A DNA stretch of 64,000 nucleotides, from contig VWPU01001321.1 of assembly GCA_013398955.1 (NCBI GenBank), positions 19,014-83,013 on the forward strand. The letters run 5' to 3'. Position 1 is the first letter of the stretch, and every line of letters starts with the position of its first letter. This document shows positions 53,001 through 64,000 of this stretch, piece after piece. This stretch comes from Callaeas wilsoni. Lineage: Eukaryota > Chordata > Aves > Passeriformes > Callaeidae. Both the position numbers and the translations under genes were made by a program. The notes beneath the pieces are model-generated. The model had not been told where the DNA came from and did not search any database. It saw only the letters and a list, made by a program, of their open reading frames with translations.

Positions 53001-56000
53001 TAACTCACATCCTCTTCACGTCAGCAGCCAGGAGTGGCTACCGCCAGCCAGGGCAGAGCATCTGCCGGGGCTTTCCCTGCTGCCAGACAAGGGATGCTTT
53101 CCATGATGGGCAAATATGAGCAAGCAGGGTGAGACTGGCTCTGCTATGAGGTGAAAGCGTGATGGGTGGGAAGCACGTGGGTTGTAAACCACTGCCTGTC
53201 TCATTCACTGGGGACCTGACCTTCAGGGAATCGATTGTAGGCATGGAAAACCTGAGGCACCTCTACCTTGAAGCAGGCTTAACTTTTTTCCTTGATCACA
53301 CACTGGCCTTCCACTGGGTCTGGTGGCAGCCAAGCTGGGCCATGCTGGATGCCCTTGCAACCCAGCTGCCTCTCTGGTTGGAAGGGAAGGCTTTGTAGGA
53401 GCTCTTCTTCAGAGTCCTTTCCCCAGAAAACTCTATCACTCTTCTAAAAATCTGTTTGAAAGGGCTCAGTGGGATAAAATGTTAAAAGAGAGGGAATGCT
53501 GAGCAGATGCAGCTCTTGCTTTGGTTTTAATGGACTTAAGAAACTATACTAAAAAAAAGGAGTTGTTTCCAGGAAAAGTTTTCCAAAGTCTCAACTTGAT
53601 TTCCTTTCCAGTGTCATGAAAGCTGCTCTTTGATAAAGACTATAATTAAAAAACCCAGCAGTCTTATCTTTTCTCCAATTCATTTTAATGCTATAAATCC
53701 AGAGGAGGAAGGGGATGCTTAAAAAGCAAATGTCTGTATTTTCTCATATAAACATATCGTTCTCAGGAAGACACTTTCTTCTTTGACAAGGGTCTTTCTG
53801 TTGGAAAACCATTGCTTAGCTTTGCCCTGACAGCCCGGGGACAGTAAAACTTGTCAGCATGGAGAAACTGAGTGGCCAGGCCGGAGCTGGATAACGTTGG
53901 TATTAAGAGGGCAATTGCTCTTCTAACTCGGCAGTGCCAAGCAATCCCCTCCCATTCTTCTGCTCCCCCTTCAGAGCTCCAAGGCAGCTGCTGGCTTGTG
54001 GCACATTTCTTTTCCTAGATGTCACTTTGGGGTTTTTTCCCCCCGCCTCCCTGGATTACTAGGATGCTTGAACTCATTTCTGACTGTGGTATTGCAGATG
54101 TGGATGGGCTGGGCTGCATTTTTAGGATTCTGATTCATGAAAGCCCACTGAAGGCAGGAACAATTCGCTGTTGATGTCAGTGGTCTCTGGAGCAGGCACT
54201 GTGTAACTGCTAATTTTTATTCCAGGAAATTGCAGTTAAAAGGAGTGAAGTGATAACCCCACATTATGTTTTAAAAGTAAAGTGCTCAGCCAGGTCCACT
54301 GGCTGCTGAGCAGCCAAAACAAGGATCCTACTTAAGCCGGGGCTTTGCACCCTGGTGCAAAGTGTGCCTTCTTCAACCTGGCAACTGTCTGCCTGCTCCT
54401 GTCATGTGTCCTCTCCATGCTGTGGGATGCTGGTCCCCACTGCGTGACCCATGGATCCCACTCCTTGGCTTTGAGCACTGTGGAGTTACATGGAAATGTG
54501 CTGCTTTTGGGGTTGCTCAGGGGTGCTTTCCCTGCCTTTGGAAATCTTTAAATACCCTTGTAACTACAGGAAGCTCAAGGAGAAACATCAAATGCTCAAT
54601 CTTGTGACAAAGTCACAGATGCAAGAGAGCTGCCAGGGGAGCAGGACCCAGGAGCAGTTTGTGAGTAAAAAAGTATATGTATAGGTATATACATGAGTAC
54701 AAATTTCCATTGTGAGGGCCAAGCCGCAAGGGAGGAGCTGCCAGGGAAAGTGTGTGAGATTTGGGTGGCTGTTTAATTGAGAAAAATTACAGACTCATTG
54801 GGACTGGACCTCTTATTTGACTTTCCTTGCGCTTCATCTAAAAGCTAACAGGATTTTCTTTTCCACCAACTTCCGTGGGCTTTGGATCAGGATATTTGTG
54901 CCTGCAGGGTTATCTCAGTTTCCTGGAACTCTTTCACTGTTTGAATTTGCAAAGTATATTTACTGCCAGGCTGCTTTCTTCTTCAACTCCCGCTGGCTGA
55001 TTGCAAAAACTTTTTGTTCCTGGCAGCTGCTGGTACAGGAGCGGCGTTGCTCTCTCAAAATCAGCTGTGCACATCCCTAGGTGTCCCCTTCTCCAGCCGG
55101 CCCCACATAAATCTTAAAACTTCACAAGATCCATTAAGGACTTGCCCCTTGCAAATTATTTGGTGCAGTTAGAGAAGGTTCAGAAGCATCAGGCAGCATT
55201 ATTAATATTTTTCCTTTCTTTTTGAGCCTCAGACAGCCTTTCACAAAGCCATGGGTTCCCTGGAAGAGATGTTTGCTCTGAGTTTATTCCCTGTTTATTT
55301 GTTTGGTCACATGAGGAGGGCGGAACATTCAACTGGCTGAATTAACAAATGTAGCCTCATCAACACACTCAATGAATAAATAAGGATGGGTAAATCAAAT
55401 GTTCTGGTGGGCTATTATTAAATGAGGAAAATTTTCTAGTGAAAGCCCTGGCTGTAGGTATTTAGCACCTTCTGAAGAACAGAAGAACATGGCCTGACAT
55501 TTAAAAAGAGAGGAACACAAAGTGAGGGGGTAGTTTGGAGAGCAGAGGCTGGTGGAGGGACAGGTCTGAGCCACTGTGGAGCGTGTGGATCCTCCTCCTT
55601 GGATCCCCATCAGACGATGGAGAGCCATCACTGGAGACACCAGCTTTCCACCCAGGAGCACAGGCGCTGATGGTTAAGCAAGGCTTTGATGATGACAAGA
55701 GTGCCCTCAGTAAAACCTACAGACTTACAAACAAGTCTGTGACTTGCTTTTCCACTTGAACTAGGGCAGGTTGACAAGTACCTGTTCTTGCTTTTTTGGT
55801 ATTGATGGAAACGTGACACTTTTAGGAGAATGCATCTCATCCAGGACTCAAGATAGGTCTTTAAAATACAAATAGGAGTAGAAGCAGCAATGCAGACAAG
55901 CTTTACATTCTATTTCTCTCGAGAACACAGAGTCAAAGTACAGCTTGCAGTATAAATATATACGTGTGTGTCTAACCAGGACAGCTGAGAAAAAGTCTGA

Positions 56001-57000
56001 GAAGTGTAACTCCCTGCCCTCTCTTAAGTTTTAAGCATGTGCTGCTATGCCAGAGAGACCCCAAAATGTGTTACTTGAAAGGATTCACTGCAGGGGCTTT
56101 TCAAGAGAATCTCTGCACTTATGTCACATCTGAATGTTTGGATTTTACAACATGCTGTTCTTTATAAGCCATTCCCAGAGGTTAATTAGGCTGTATGAAG
56201 AGATTTACAAGAGTCTCTGCCCCTGGCAGTGGCAATGGGAAGCACTTCTGCTGGCTGGGAGGGATGCGCGCTCAGCTCCCGGGAGGAACGAGCACGCCAA
56301 AGGACATTGTCCACAGGACGGCTCTGCTGTGTCAGAGCACTTCAAACTGACCAGAGTCATGGTGACCTGATTCTCAGCTTTCCCATTCAACCTCCTTCGC
56401 TCCAGTTTTACTTTTAAGGCCCTTGTCAAATACCAAATAACACTGCCCCTTGCCAAGGCGACTGCTGGCCAAAAGTCCTCTTTTAATGTGAGCTGAAGGT
56501 TTTCCAGTGCTCAGGGCCATGCTGGGAGAGCAGAGCCCAAGTGTGAGTGGCTGGGGATGTGCCTTCCCCTCCAGAGCAGGTTTTCTTCCAGCACGCCTGA
56601 AAACCAAGGTGACAGCAGCTAGGTGTCAGGCCAGGCTGGAGCCACTGGTGTGAGAGGTGGTGCAGGAGTGTCCAGGGAACTGAAAACGTGAGGAGCAAAC
56701 GAGCCAAGCACAGGAACGACACAAGCAACCACCCTGGAGTGTCAATTAGACTGTTGTGCCATGGTGGGGGGACAACAGAGATACCTCTGGCAAACTTGAA
56801 ACTGGACTTTGAATTCCTCCCACAACTTCCAGCTTCCCCCTGCACACCCAGAGACCTTCCCAAACACGATGTTTCGACATTCCAGCATGAGCCCTCACAT
56901 TGTACTGCTGCAGCAGGATTTGACCCACTTTGCTTTGAGCCACGTTCAGCAACAGGTTCAAGCCCCTCACCTGGCCAAAATGTCAGCCTGGCACCGGGGT
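47001..57000. other. Gene-free interval, part 3
   Basis: No supported gene. AT-rich, motif-dense blocks at 50870-50960, 53620-53700 and 55255-55400 stand out from the GC-richer surroundings and resemble regulatory DNA. An AT microsatellite-like stretch (AATAATAATCC...) lies near 52187-52215. Confidence 0.5.
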
Positions 57001-57306
57001 GTAATTGTATATCTACTCGGAGAGGAGGTATTTTTTTTTTTTTCTTTAATTGCTAATATAAAAATCCTGTTTCTGCTAAGAGACAGGATTCTGAGTACAA
57101 AGTGTTGTGTGCAGCCAGAGAGCACAGCATGTTCTTGGACAGCAATGTGCAGGTACACGACTCTGCTCTAAGGAGACTAATTCAGAGCTAGGATTTACCT
57201 TGGCATTATTCAGTGCCACCTCACACACAGATTTAACCCCAAGTCTGAGGTTTCCAGCTACATTTTTTGGAAGAGAGACTGCTTAAAAAATTACAATTTA
57301 AAAAAA

Positions 57307-57359
57307 TTTTCTCCTTTTGTTTCTTTTCCTCTTTTTTCTTCTTTTTCTCCTGCTTCTCC
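57307..57359 (+). repeat. Polypyrimidine tract
   Basis: About 53 bases of T and C with only two G bases. It could form triplex (H-DNA) structure in principle. It is not followed by an AG joined to any recognisable exon. Confidence 0.8.
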
Positions 57360-59507
57360 GGGTAAATAACCATCCCTAGGTGTGTTTGTTTTAGAGACTT
57401 TCTGATACATTTCAATGTTGATGTGGCAGATCCCAGGACATTTAAAGTGAGGTTTTTTTCTGCAGAGACAGAGAGGGGCTGTTGGCCGTTTGCAAAGTCC
57501 TCATTGCAACAGCGGGTGTGTGTTGGATGCCTGTACCCAGCAAGAGAAATTCACTCTAAGATTCATGTGGAGGGGAAGGGGCTTGAAGTGACATGGAAAT
57601 AAAGAGGTTTAACAAAATGCAGGTGGGGGACTTGGCTGCTTTTTGCTGGTGCACAGGAGCAGAGGAATGAGCAGTGGGGTGGGAATTATGTTAGCCCAGG
57701 TGGTGTTGGGCTCGGAGAGTGAAGGTTTCTGTCCTCCCATCATACCGGAAGGATGGCTTCCCATCTCCCCTCCACTACTGTCTCAGAGATAAGTGCCACC
57801 TTCCATGGGTGCCCCTTTGGTGTTTGTGGGCTGGAGAAACATTCAAACAGGACAAAGGGGAAAAAAATGCAAGTTAATTCTTTTTTTCTCATAGAAAGCC
57901 ACATAAAATTTGGAGTGATGAAGAGAGAAGAAAATTCCATATTCTGTGAAGGGGTTCTTCTCCTCCAAAAAAATATGCCACTTATAGAGTGTATTTTCTC
58001 ATGGAATAGAAGAAACCCCTTCAGCTCTCAGCTTTCCCTTCATGGCTCTTGTGCAGTCCCTCCCAGTGCATCCAAACCCCTGACTCTGGACGTGGCTCAC
58101 ACTTTTTCCCTGTTGATTCCTAGCTTCAGCCAGGGGAGGAAAGGCATTGCACGGGTTTCACGTTGGAGGTGTGGGGGCAATAGACAGAGGAGCCTTGGGA
58201 ACATGGGAGAGCCTCAACCAAGGAAGCTTGTCCTCAGCTGAGGTATGTTTCTTCTAAGCCAGAGGCATTTTGGGGGTTTTTATTTAATGCTGAAAGTGCA
58301 CTGTTGTCCTCTACTCATGCTCTGTAGCACTAGTATCCCCAAAAGACGTTAAATTCTCCATCTGGGGCCATGCCCTGGGAATTCTCAAAGCTAGGATCTT
58401 TGCTTGTTCCTGGCTTGTTAGGAGAGCCCTCCTGGGCTGTTTTCAGTTGGATTATAGTTTCCAGATGTTGAGTCAGGCAATGAGCATGAACCCTGCTAAG
58501 ATCATCCATGGGATGTGGGAAGAGTTCCCTTGACACAGCCAGTGACTGCCCCATCCCAGTCTGCCGGCAGTGGAGCAAGACAAGCTGCACGTCCCTGAAC
58601 TGCTTCAGCCCTTCTCAGTTGATTTTCCAAATTTTGATGGAGTTTCTTGCTAAGTTCCTGAGTCATGTAAATTTGTGTCCAGCCAACTTTTCAAGAGAAT
58701 ATGAATTTTTCTGGACCTAAAGCCAGTTTGGGGATGGGAAGAGGAGGACTCTCCTCCATCCAATGTGGATGGAGAGGGTCTGGAGGAAAGAGGTCCCAGG
58801 GATTTTTTCCCTTGGCCAGATGGAAATGCCCTTTCTTCCAAGCTGTACATAGCCCTGATCCTTCGGCCTTGGCACAGGGGCACCTCGATGCACAGTGAAG
58901 GATTAGGTAATTTCCTTCCCTTCTCTTCTGGAAGGTGTTTTGATTAGCATAACCATTGTGTTCCCAAATTAGCTTGTGTTCCTGCTTTGCCCTCAGGCTG
59001 GCTTTTCCTGTTACAAGCCTGCTCTGGCACAGGGATACAGTTTTCCACTGCAGCATCTCAGCTCACATCTGGACAGATCCAGCCACACTCAGTCCACCAG
59101 CTGCCCTTTCTGAATAACCGTAGGCTGATGCTGAGGCTACAGAGAGCTGGTCCTAGAGCCCTGCAGGTCACCAGTGCACAGAAAATCCCAAACAGCCCAA
59201 ATTTTTTCATGAGGCTTGGGGGACTGTGGTGTGTGCTGGATGGAGACCAGCAGCAGACAGGACATGGGTGTATCCTGCTCCCTGTCATTGTCACAGAGGG
59301 AATGTTAACTTCTGACACAGGCTGAGGTGCACATCCCTGGTACCTCAAGCCATCCTAAACGGGTCTGAGCCTGTCCAGCACATCCTCTGCCAGTCACTCA
59401 CCTGTTCCTGCTTTCCTCCTGCCAACAACTGTTCTCAGCTGAAACAATGCAAAGTTCTGGGAAAGAATTAACAGGAGAATGTGAAACATTTTCCAAGTGC
59501 CAACAAG

Positions 59508-59528
59508 ACACACACACACACACACACA
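59508..59528. repeat. (AC)n microsatellite
   Basis: An uninterrupted AC dinucleotide run of about ten units, followed by ATATAC. Confidence 0.95.
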
Positions 59529-62500
59529 TATACAGCAAATTATCAGGGGCCCCCGATTTCATGGCTCTTGAGTGCCATAGAGAGCAGGAGCTGCTTGCAC
59601 GAAGCTACTGGTTGGCAGATCTCTTTGGTGTCAATCCTTGTCCACAGAAGATACATCTGGGGGCCTGAAATCAGATGGTTTTAGCACTCCTTCACCGTCG
59701 GCTGAGCCACAGGGGGTGGTATAGCTTCACAACCCTCCCTCTGTGGAGATGGAGCTGTTTAAGTAAATTATCCCACAGAACAGGTTTAAGTTCTGCTTAA
59801 AACATCTCTGGTGAGGGATGGAGGAATGGATGAAGCACATGGATATTTGATCTTGCCCCATTACAAAGCACATTTGTCATCATGCCTTGAGATGGCCCAG
59901 AGCAACATTCCACCAATTTCAGATGGGCTTCCATCTGAACGGGAGCTCAGTTATGGCCACAAGGGGAGAAGGAGGGATGCCACAATGAGGCCAGTGGGCA
60001 ACATGGGAAGTAGCTGGGGAGGAAAGAAAGAGGTTCCCTCCTCAAAACCTTCATCAACTGATTTAATTCCAAGCTCCTTACCAATCTACTTCTCTAACAA
60101 TAGTTCGACTGTCGGTGGACCCAAAGATGAACTCATTGAACTTCTGGCTTCCGGTGACTGCCTGAGTTGCACTCCTCCTGCCAGCATTTGGGGCACCTCA
60201 CAGAGCAGAGCTGTCGGGACAGGGGAACAGCGGAACAGAGATCTAAGGCGTGAACACCAGGAGTGCTCCAGGAAAAGTGTTATTTTACAAACACCCAGGG
60301 CAAAGCCCAGCTGCTGAGACACAGGGATTTAGTGTCTGCTGGGAACTGGGCTGTCCCACTGGGCTCTGGCTGCTAGCCCACTGACGTGGGGTCATCCTGC
60401 AGGTCCTGGTTCATATTTCATATTCCAGTGGTATTTTCCAATCCCATCTGGAATTAGGGGGAAAAACAAGGAGGCTATGCAGGAGGTACACCCTGCTCCA
60501 GAAGCAAATCCAGCTGTGGCACAGTGTATTTTCTAAGCCAGGCCTCGGCTGTGCCATTGCAGAAACATGGGTGAGGAGAGATCCAGAAGCTCTTGCCACC
60601 GTGTCCCTGCACTTCACTCTGCTGCAGCATCCACCTCTAATTTCCATCCCTGGAGCAGAGCCGCTGCTTATTAAACCCAGACCAGCAAGGGCTTGGCAAG
60701 GCACGCAGGCCGGGAGGAACTGCCAGGGAGCCAAGGGGAGGCCAGACAGACTGATTCCTTCTTTTATGAAAAAGGGGAGGCTGCTTCCAGAGTCTTCAAA
60801 GGGAGCGAGTGTGGATGTGGTGCTGCTTGGAGGATCAGCCTGGCCAGGAGACAATGCAGCATCATGTCCACAGAGCAGGCAGCAGCCGAGTCTGGAGCAA
60901 GGGGCTACTCTGCTCTTGTACTTGCCAGCTTTTTGGTGTATTTCTGCAGCAGGAAGTATTCCATGGTGGGACTGAGTGGGGGCAAGCACCTCTACACCTC
61001 CACAAGGGCACCACCAAGGCCAGGCAGAGCTCCCTGCTCTTCTGTAAGAAAGCACGAGCTGTGCTGTCCGTGTGCTCGGCCACGGCCTGGATGTGGATCA
61101 CATGGGGATGGCACAAAGCGCTTGGTCACAGTCCTGGTTGGCTCCCCAGGTGGGATTTCGTGGTCATCTCTGCACAACTGAGCCTAGAGCTTCAGAAGGA
61201 GCTGGGCTGCGGGGGACCTCAGGGAGTCCTGCAGACCTTGTGGCAGCGTTTGTTTGATGACTGCTGTGCAGAGCTAAAAATACCCCAGCTATGGTTAGGA
61301 GTTCAGGATAACTAATACACCCAGTGGAAAGATTTGGAGCCATTCCAGGGCTAAACAACAGCTTCTTCACCAACAGCCAAAGACTTGTGGATGCAAAAAT
61401 AACTAGAAATTGAAAAACTTGAGCTGGAGCAAGCGATTTTCAAACTGAACCCAAAAAAAACTTTCTAGTAGTGAAGACAACCATGGAAAATTGTCAGCAC
61501 TTTGGTTGTTTTAACAACAGGGTACACAGACCTCTGGATTTAGGCTGGATACTGCCTCTGGGCAGGAGCTGGGAGAATTTAAGGAGAATTTAATATTTAA
61601 GGAGAATGCCTTCATTATGAAGGTGAAATCAAATTACACTGATAATCTGTTATCCCAGTGGCCTGGATGAACAGCATACATGCAAGAATTAGAGGGAAAT
61701 ACCATGATGGGAGGTATACACTTGATGTCTTATGAAGTGAGGGGAAAGACCCAAGAATAGACCAACGGTGACTGTGGGTGCTAGGAAGAACACTGTGGAA
61801 TGAGTCAGCTTCCAGCCCCACAGGGACTGGGGAACAGATGGCAAGCAAGGGTTTCAGACATCTGTCTACAGACCCCAAACACAGCTGGGGAAGGAGCAGA
61901 GGGAGCGGTCCCCTGAGCACATCTGTGCCATGGTGGCAGAGGACACTCAGGCTCACATCTCAGCTCTGTCTGCCTGGGGTTTCACCCCACACTGTGCATT
62001 TCCCCATTGCTCTGCCCTCATTATTGTTCCATGCTGAAGCAGACACTCAATTGTTCCTTTGCCTGGAGATGGTGAGAGTGAGCCCAGCTCCCCATGCCCC
62101 GGGTGCTTGGCTGGGGCTGTGCACGCCAGTCCCTGCCCCACTGAAGTACTCAGTACCTTGCTAAGAAAGCTTGAGAGAGGCCAGGTCTCTCACAGCCAGC
62201 AGGCACAAGAGAACACCCATGGCCTGCCAGGATGCTGATGGCAAGGCAGGGGGCTGGAAAGGGTGCCTGGCTGTATGCTCCACCACAGATGTAGCCAGGG
62301 AAATAGGGACTCACAGGGCTTGAGACATCTGTGCTGTTCAGCCGCTGCATTCCTGCATCCAAGTGCTTTGGTTTGGAGAAGGTCCTTGGGGAATTTAATG
62401 AGCTGATGATCCCAGGTGGACTGAGGCAGAGATGGATCCCAAACCTTTATGCCTTTGCCTGGAGGCGTCATGGCCATCATAGGTTTCCCCAGCCCAGGTC

Positions 62501-63679
62501 CTGCTCAAAGTGGGGAGCCCTGCCCTGCCCCAAAAGAAAACCCAAAAGAGCCTCCAAGTTCTCATGAGTGCCAAGAAGTGTTTTTGCCTATTTCAGGTCC
62601 CCTTGAAGGAGCTGTGTTATCATAATTAGCTGAAATGTTTCTCCATTAGCATATTTTTCCTCTTCTCCCACCACATCAGCCCTCATGAAACAGTCACTTA
62701 TTCTCCCCTTGCCATTGTGTCGAGATGTACCAGGCTGCGGGCAGGACCTGCTGCCCTCCCCAGCCTGACCTCAATGGCACGGCTTGTTCTCCATGCACGG
62801 GGTGACAATCCAGTGGCAGCTGATGTATATCCCAGGAACACCACTGAGAGCAGCCCCAGTGGCCACCCCCTGAGAAGATCTGGCCACTGAAATGCAATAA
62901 CGTTGATGTGCTGAGCCAGGAGGCTGGAAGGTCCCAACAGCCTGTGCTGTGATGGTGAATTATCACTCCCTCACAGACACTTTTTTAATAGATTCCTTTC
63001 TTACTCCACAGCCAGTGCAGAAGCTTGGTTGTGCACCACAGTATGGCCAAGGAGAATACAGGGTAGGGAAAGAGATGACTTTGAGCTTGGCTGAAGGTAT
63101 GGAGGCATGGGAGACATATTCCCACACAAGACCAGACCTTTTGTCTGTTTTGGGATAAAAGGTGTAGCCAATGCCCCCTGTGTGTTACAGAGTAGGCACT
63201 GACCCTCTTTGCTAACCCTCACACTCCTGCTTGGTTGGGTGTTGGGAGGTTGGTTGGTTTTGGATGCATATTCCTGGGGAAATGGGCTTGAGATGTTTCT
63301 CATGTTTGTATTGCAGGCTGGCAGGGTGCAGCATCTCCTGAAGATGCTCTGGCTCTTCTCCAGTGGGTCAGCCTAGCAGTTGGTTCTGACATGAAAGGAG
63401 TCCCTTCTGACCCACTTCCAGATAGCCAACTCCCTCTGCTGCAAAAAGGCACTTGAGTGATAAATCTTGCCATGGCAGGCCATAACCAGGCCAGGAGACA
63501 GACAGAAGGCACGTGCCAAGAGCACAGCCACCACCCTGGGTGGCACTGGCCATTGTGGCCGTGGCTTTCTTCCTGTCCTGGGACCCTCAAGCTGGTGAGT
63601 GATGGACCCGTCCCCACGCTGTTTGACCACATAGCGTTTGCAAACCCTGAAAAAAGGGCTCCGCTGGGGCCACGCATCT

Positions 63680-64000
63680 TTCCAGTCCAGTCTGCTCCAT
63701 GGTGCCCATACCCAGCCCTTGAGGAGAGTCCCCAGCGTGGAGCAGCACCCCCACCGCTGGCTGGGAGCTCCCCGGATTCCCCATCCGCCCTCTCCCCGCT
63801 GTGCCCCAGGGATGACGCTGACACCCCGGGCAAGGCCGGCGGGCAGCCGCGGCCGGCACCCACCGATCCCCGGCAGCTCAGACCGCGGGCGAAGGTCTGC
63901 GGGGCTCCCCCGGCCACGGGCGCCGCTGCAGCCCCGGGCGGTGCGCAGGGACGGCGGAGGGACGGCGGGGCACCCCCGTTCCCCCGCGGGGAGGGCCCCG
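63680..64000. promoter_or_regulatory. CpG island at right edge, putative promoter of the next gene
   Basis: GC content and CpG frequency climb steeply from about 63680 and are still high at the window end, with repeated GCGG, CCGC and GGGACGGCGG blocks. No initiator ATG or splice junction can be assigned. In human the gene beyond SNX5, past the small BANF2, is RRBP1, transcribed in the same direction as SNX5, with a non-coding first exon. An RRBP1 promoter here is therefore plausible but unproven. Confidence 0.5.

Larger units (their letters stand above)
57001..63670. other. Gene-free interval, part 4
   Basis: No supported gene. It contains a polypyrimidine tract (57307-57359), an (AC)n run (59508-59528), a G/T-rich tract near 63233-63262, and several overlapping long open frames at 59811-61315 that I cannot assign. 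Confidence 0.45.

Noticed and set aside
57753..58241. 162-codon plus-strand open frame
   Set aside because: No recognisable domain or homologue, and no promoter or poly(A) context.
63300..63917. 205-codon minus-strand frame running into the CpG island
   Set aside because: Its Gly/Ala/Ser/Arg-rich first half is what CpG-island DNA yields by chance, and its second half has no relatives I know.

Overview
This is a window of vertebrate nuclear DNA, most likely from a bird. It has compact introns, CpG-island promoters, GT-AG introns with polypyrimidine tracts, and no Alu, L1 or other mammal-type interspersed repeats that I can recognise. The avian call is an inference; the vertebrate call is secure. 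Two protein-coding genes can be read exon by exon and both are intact: MGME1 on the minus strand (coding exons 3529-6837) and SNX5 on the plus strand (coding exons 10397-25053). Every splice junction I propose keeps the frame. The predicted proteins are 337 and 397 residues, against 344 and 404 for the human proteins.

Layout. 1-3528 lies beyond the 3' end of MGME1. It holds possible poly(A) signals on both strands, and its left edge could be the 3' end of the convergent neighbour (OVOL2 in other vertebrates), which I cannot prove. 3529-10050 is MGME1. 9700-10750 is a CpG island acting as a head-to-head promoter for MGME1 and SNX5, with a ZNF143/Staf-type element, an NRF-1-type site and two inverted YY1-type sites. 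10397-25550 is SNX5 with a 7-kb first intron, a long C/D-box snoRNA candidate in intron 10 (SNORD17 is hosted by SNX5 in human) and two poly(A) signals. 25550 to about 63600 is some 38 kb in which I can support no gene. It has several inverted repeats and AT-rich, motif-dense blocks that look like conserved regulatory DNA. The right edge, from about 63680, is a new CpG island, probably the promoter of the next gene. Conserved synteny would make that RRBP1.

The two genes are not in one pathway. MGME1 is a mitochondrial single-strand DNA exonuclease that processes replication ends. SNX5 is a PX-BAR sorting nexin of the endosomal ESCPE-1 coat. They are linked by the shared promoter, an arrangement kept in other vertebrates. 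I found no evidence of a novel multi-gene system. The points most worth checking are the intronic snoRNA, the SNX5 upstream ORFs, and the hairpin-forming, motif-rich elements in the gene-free interval.
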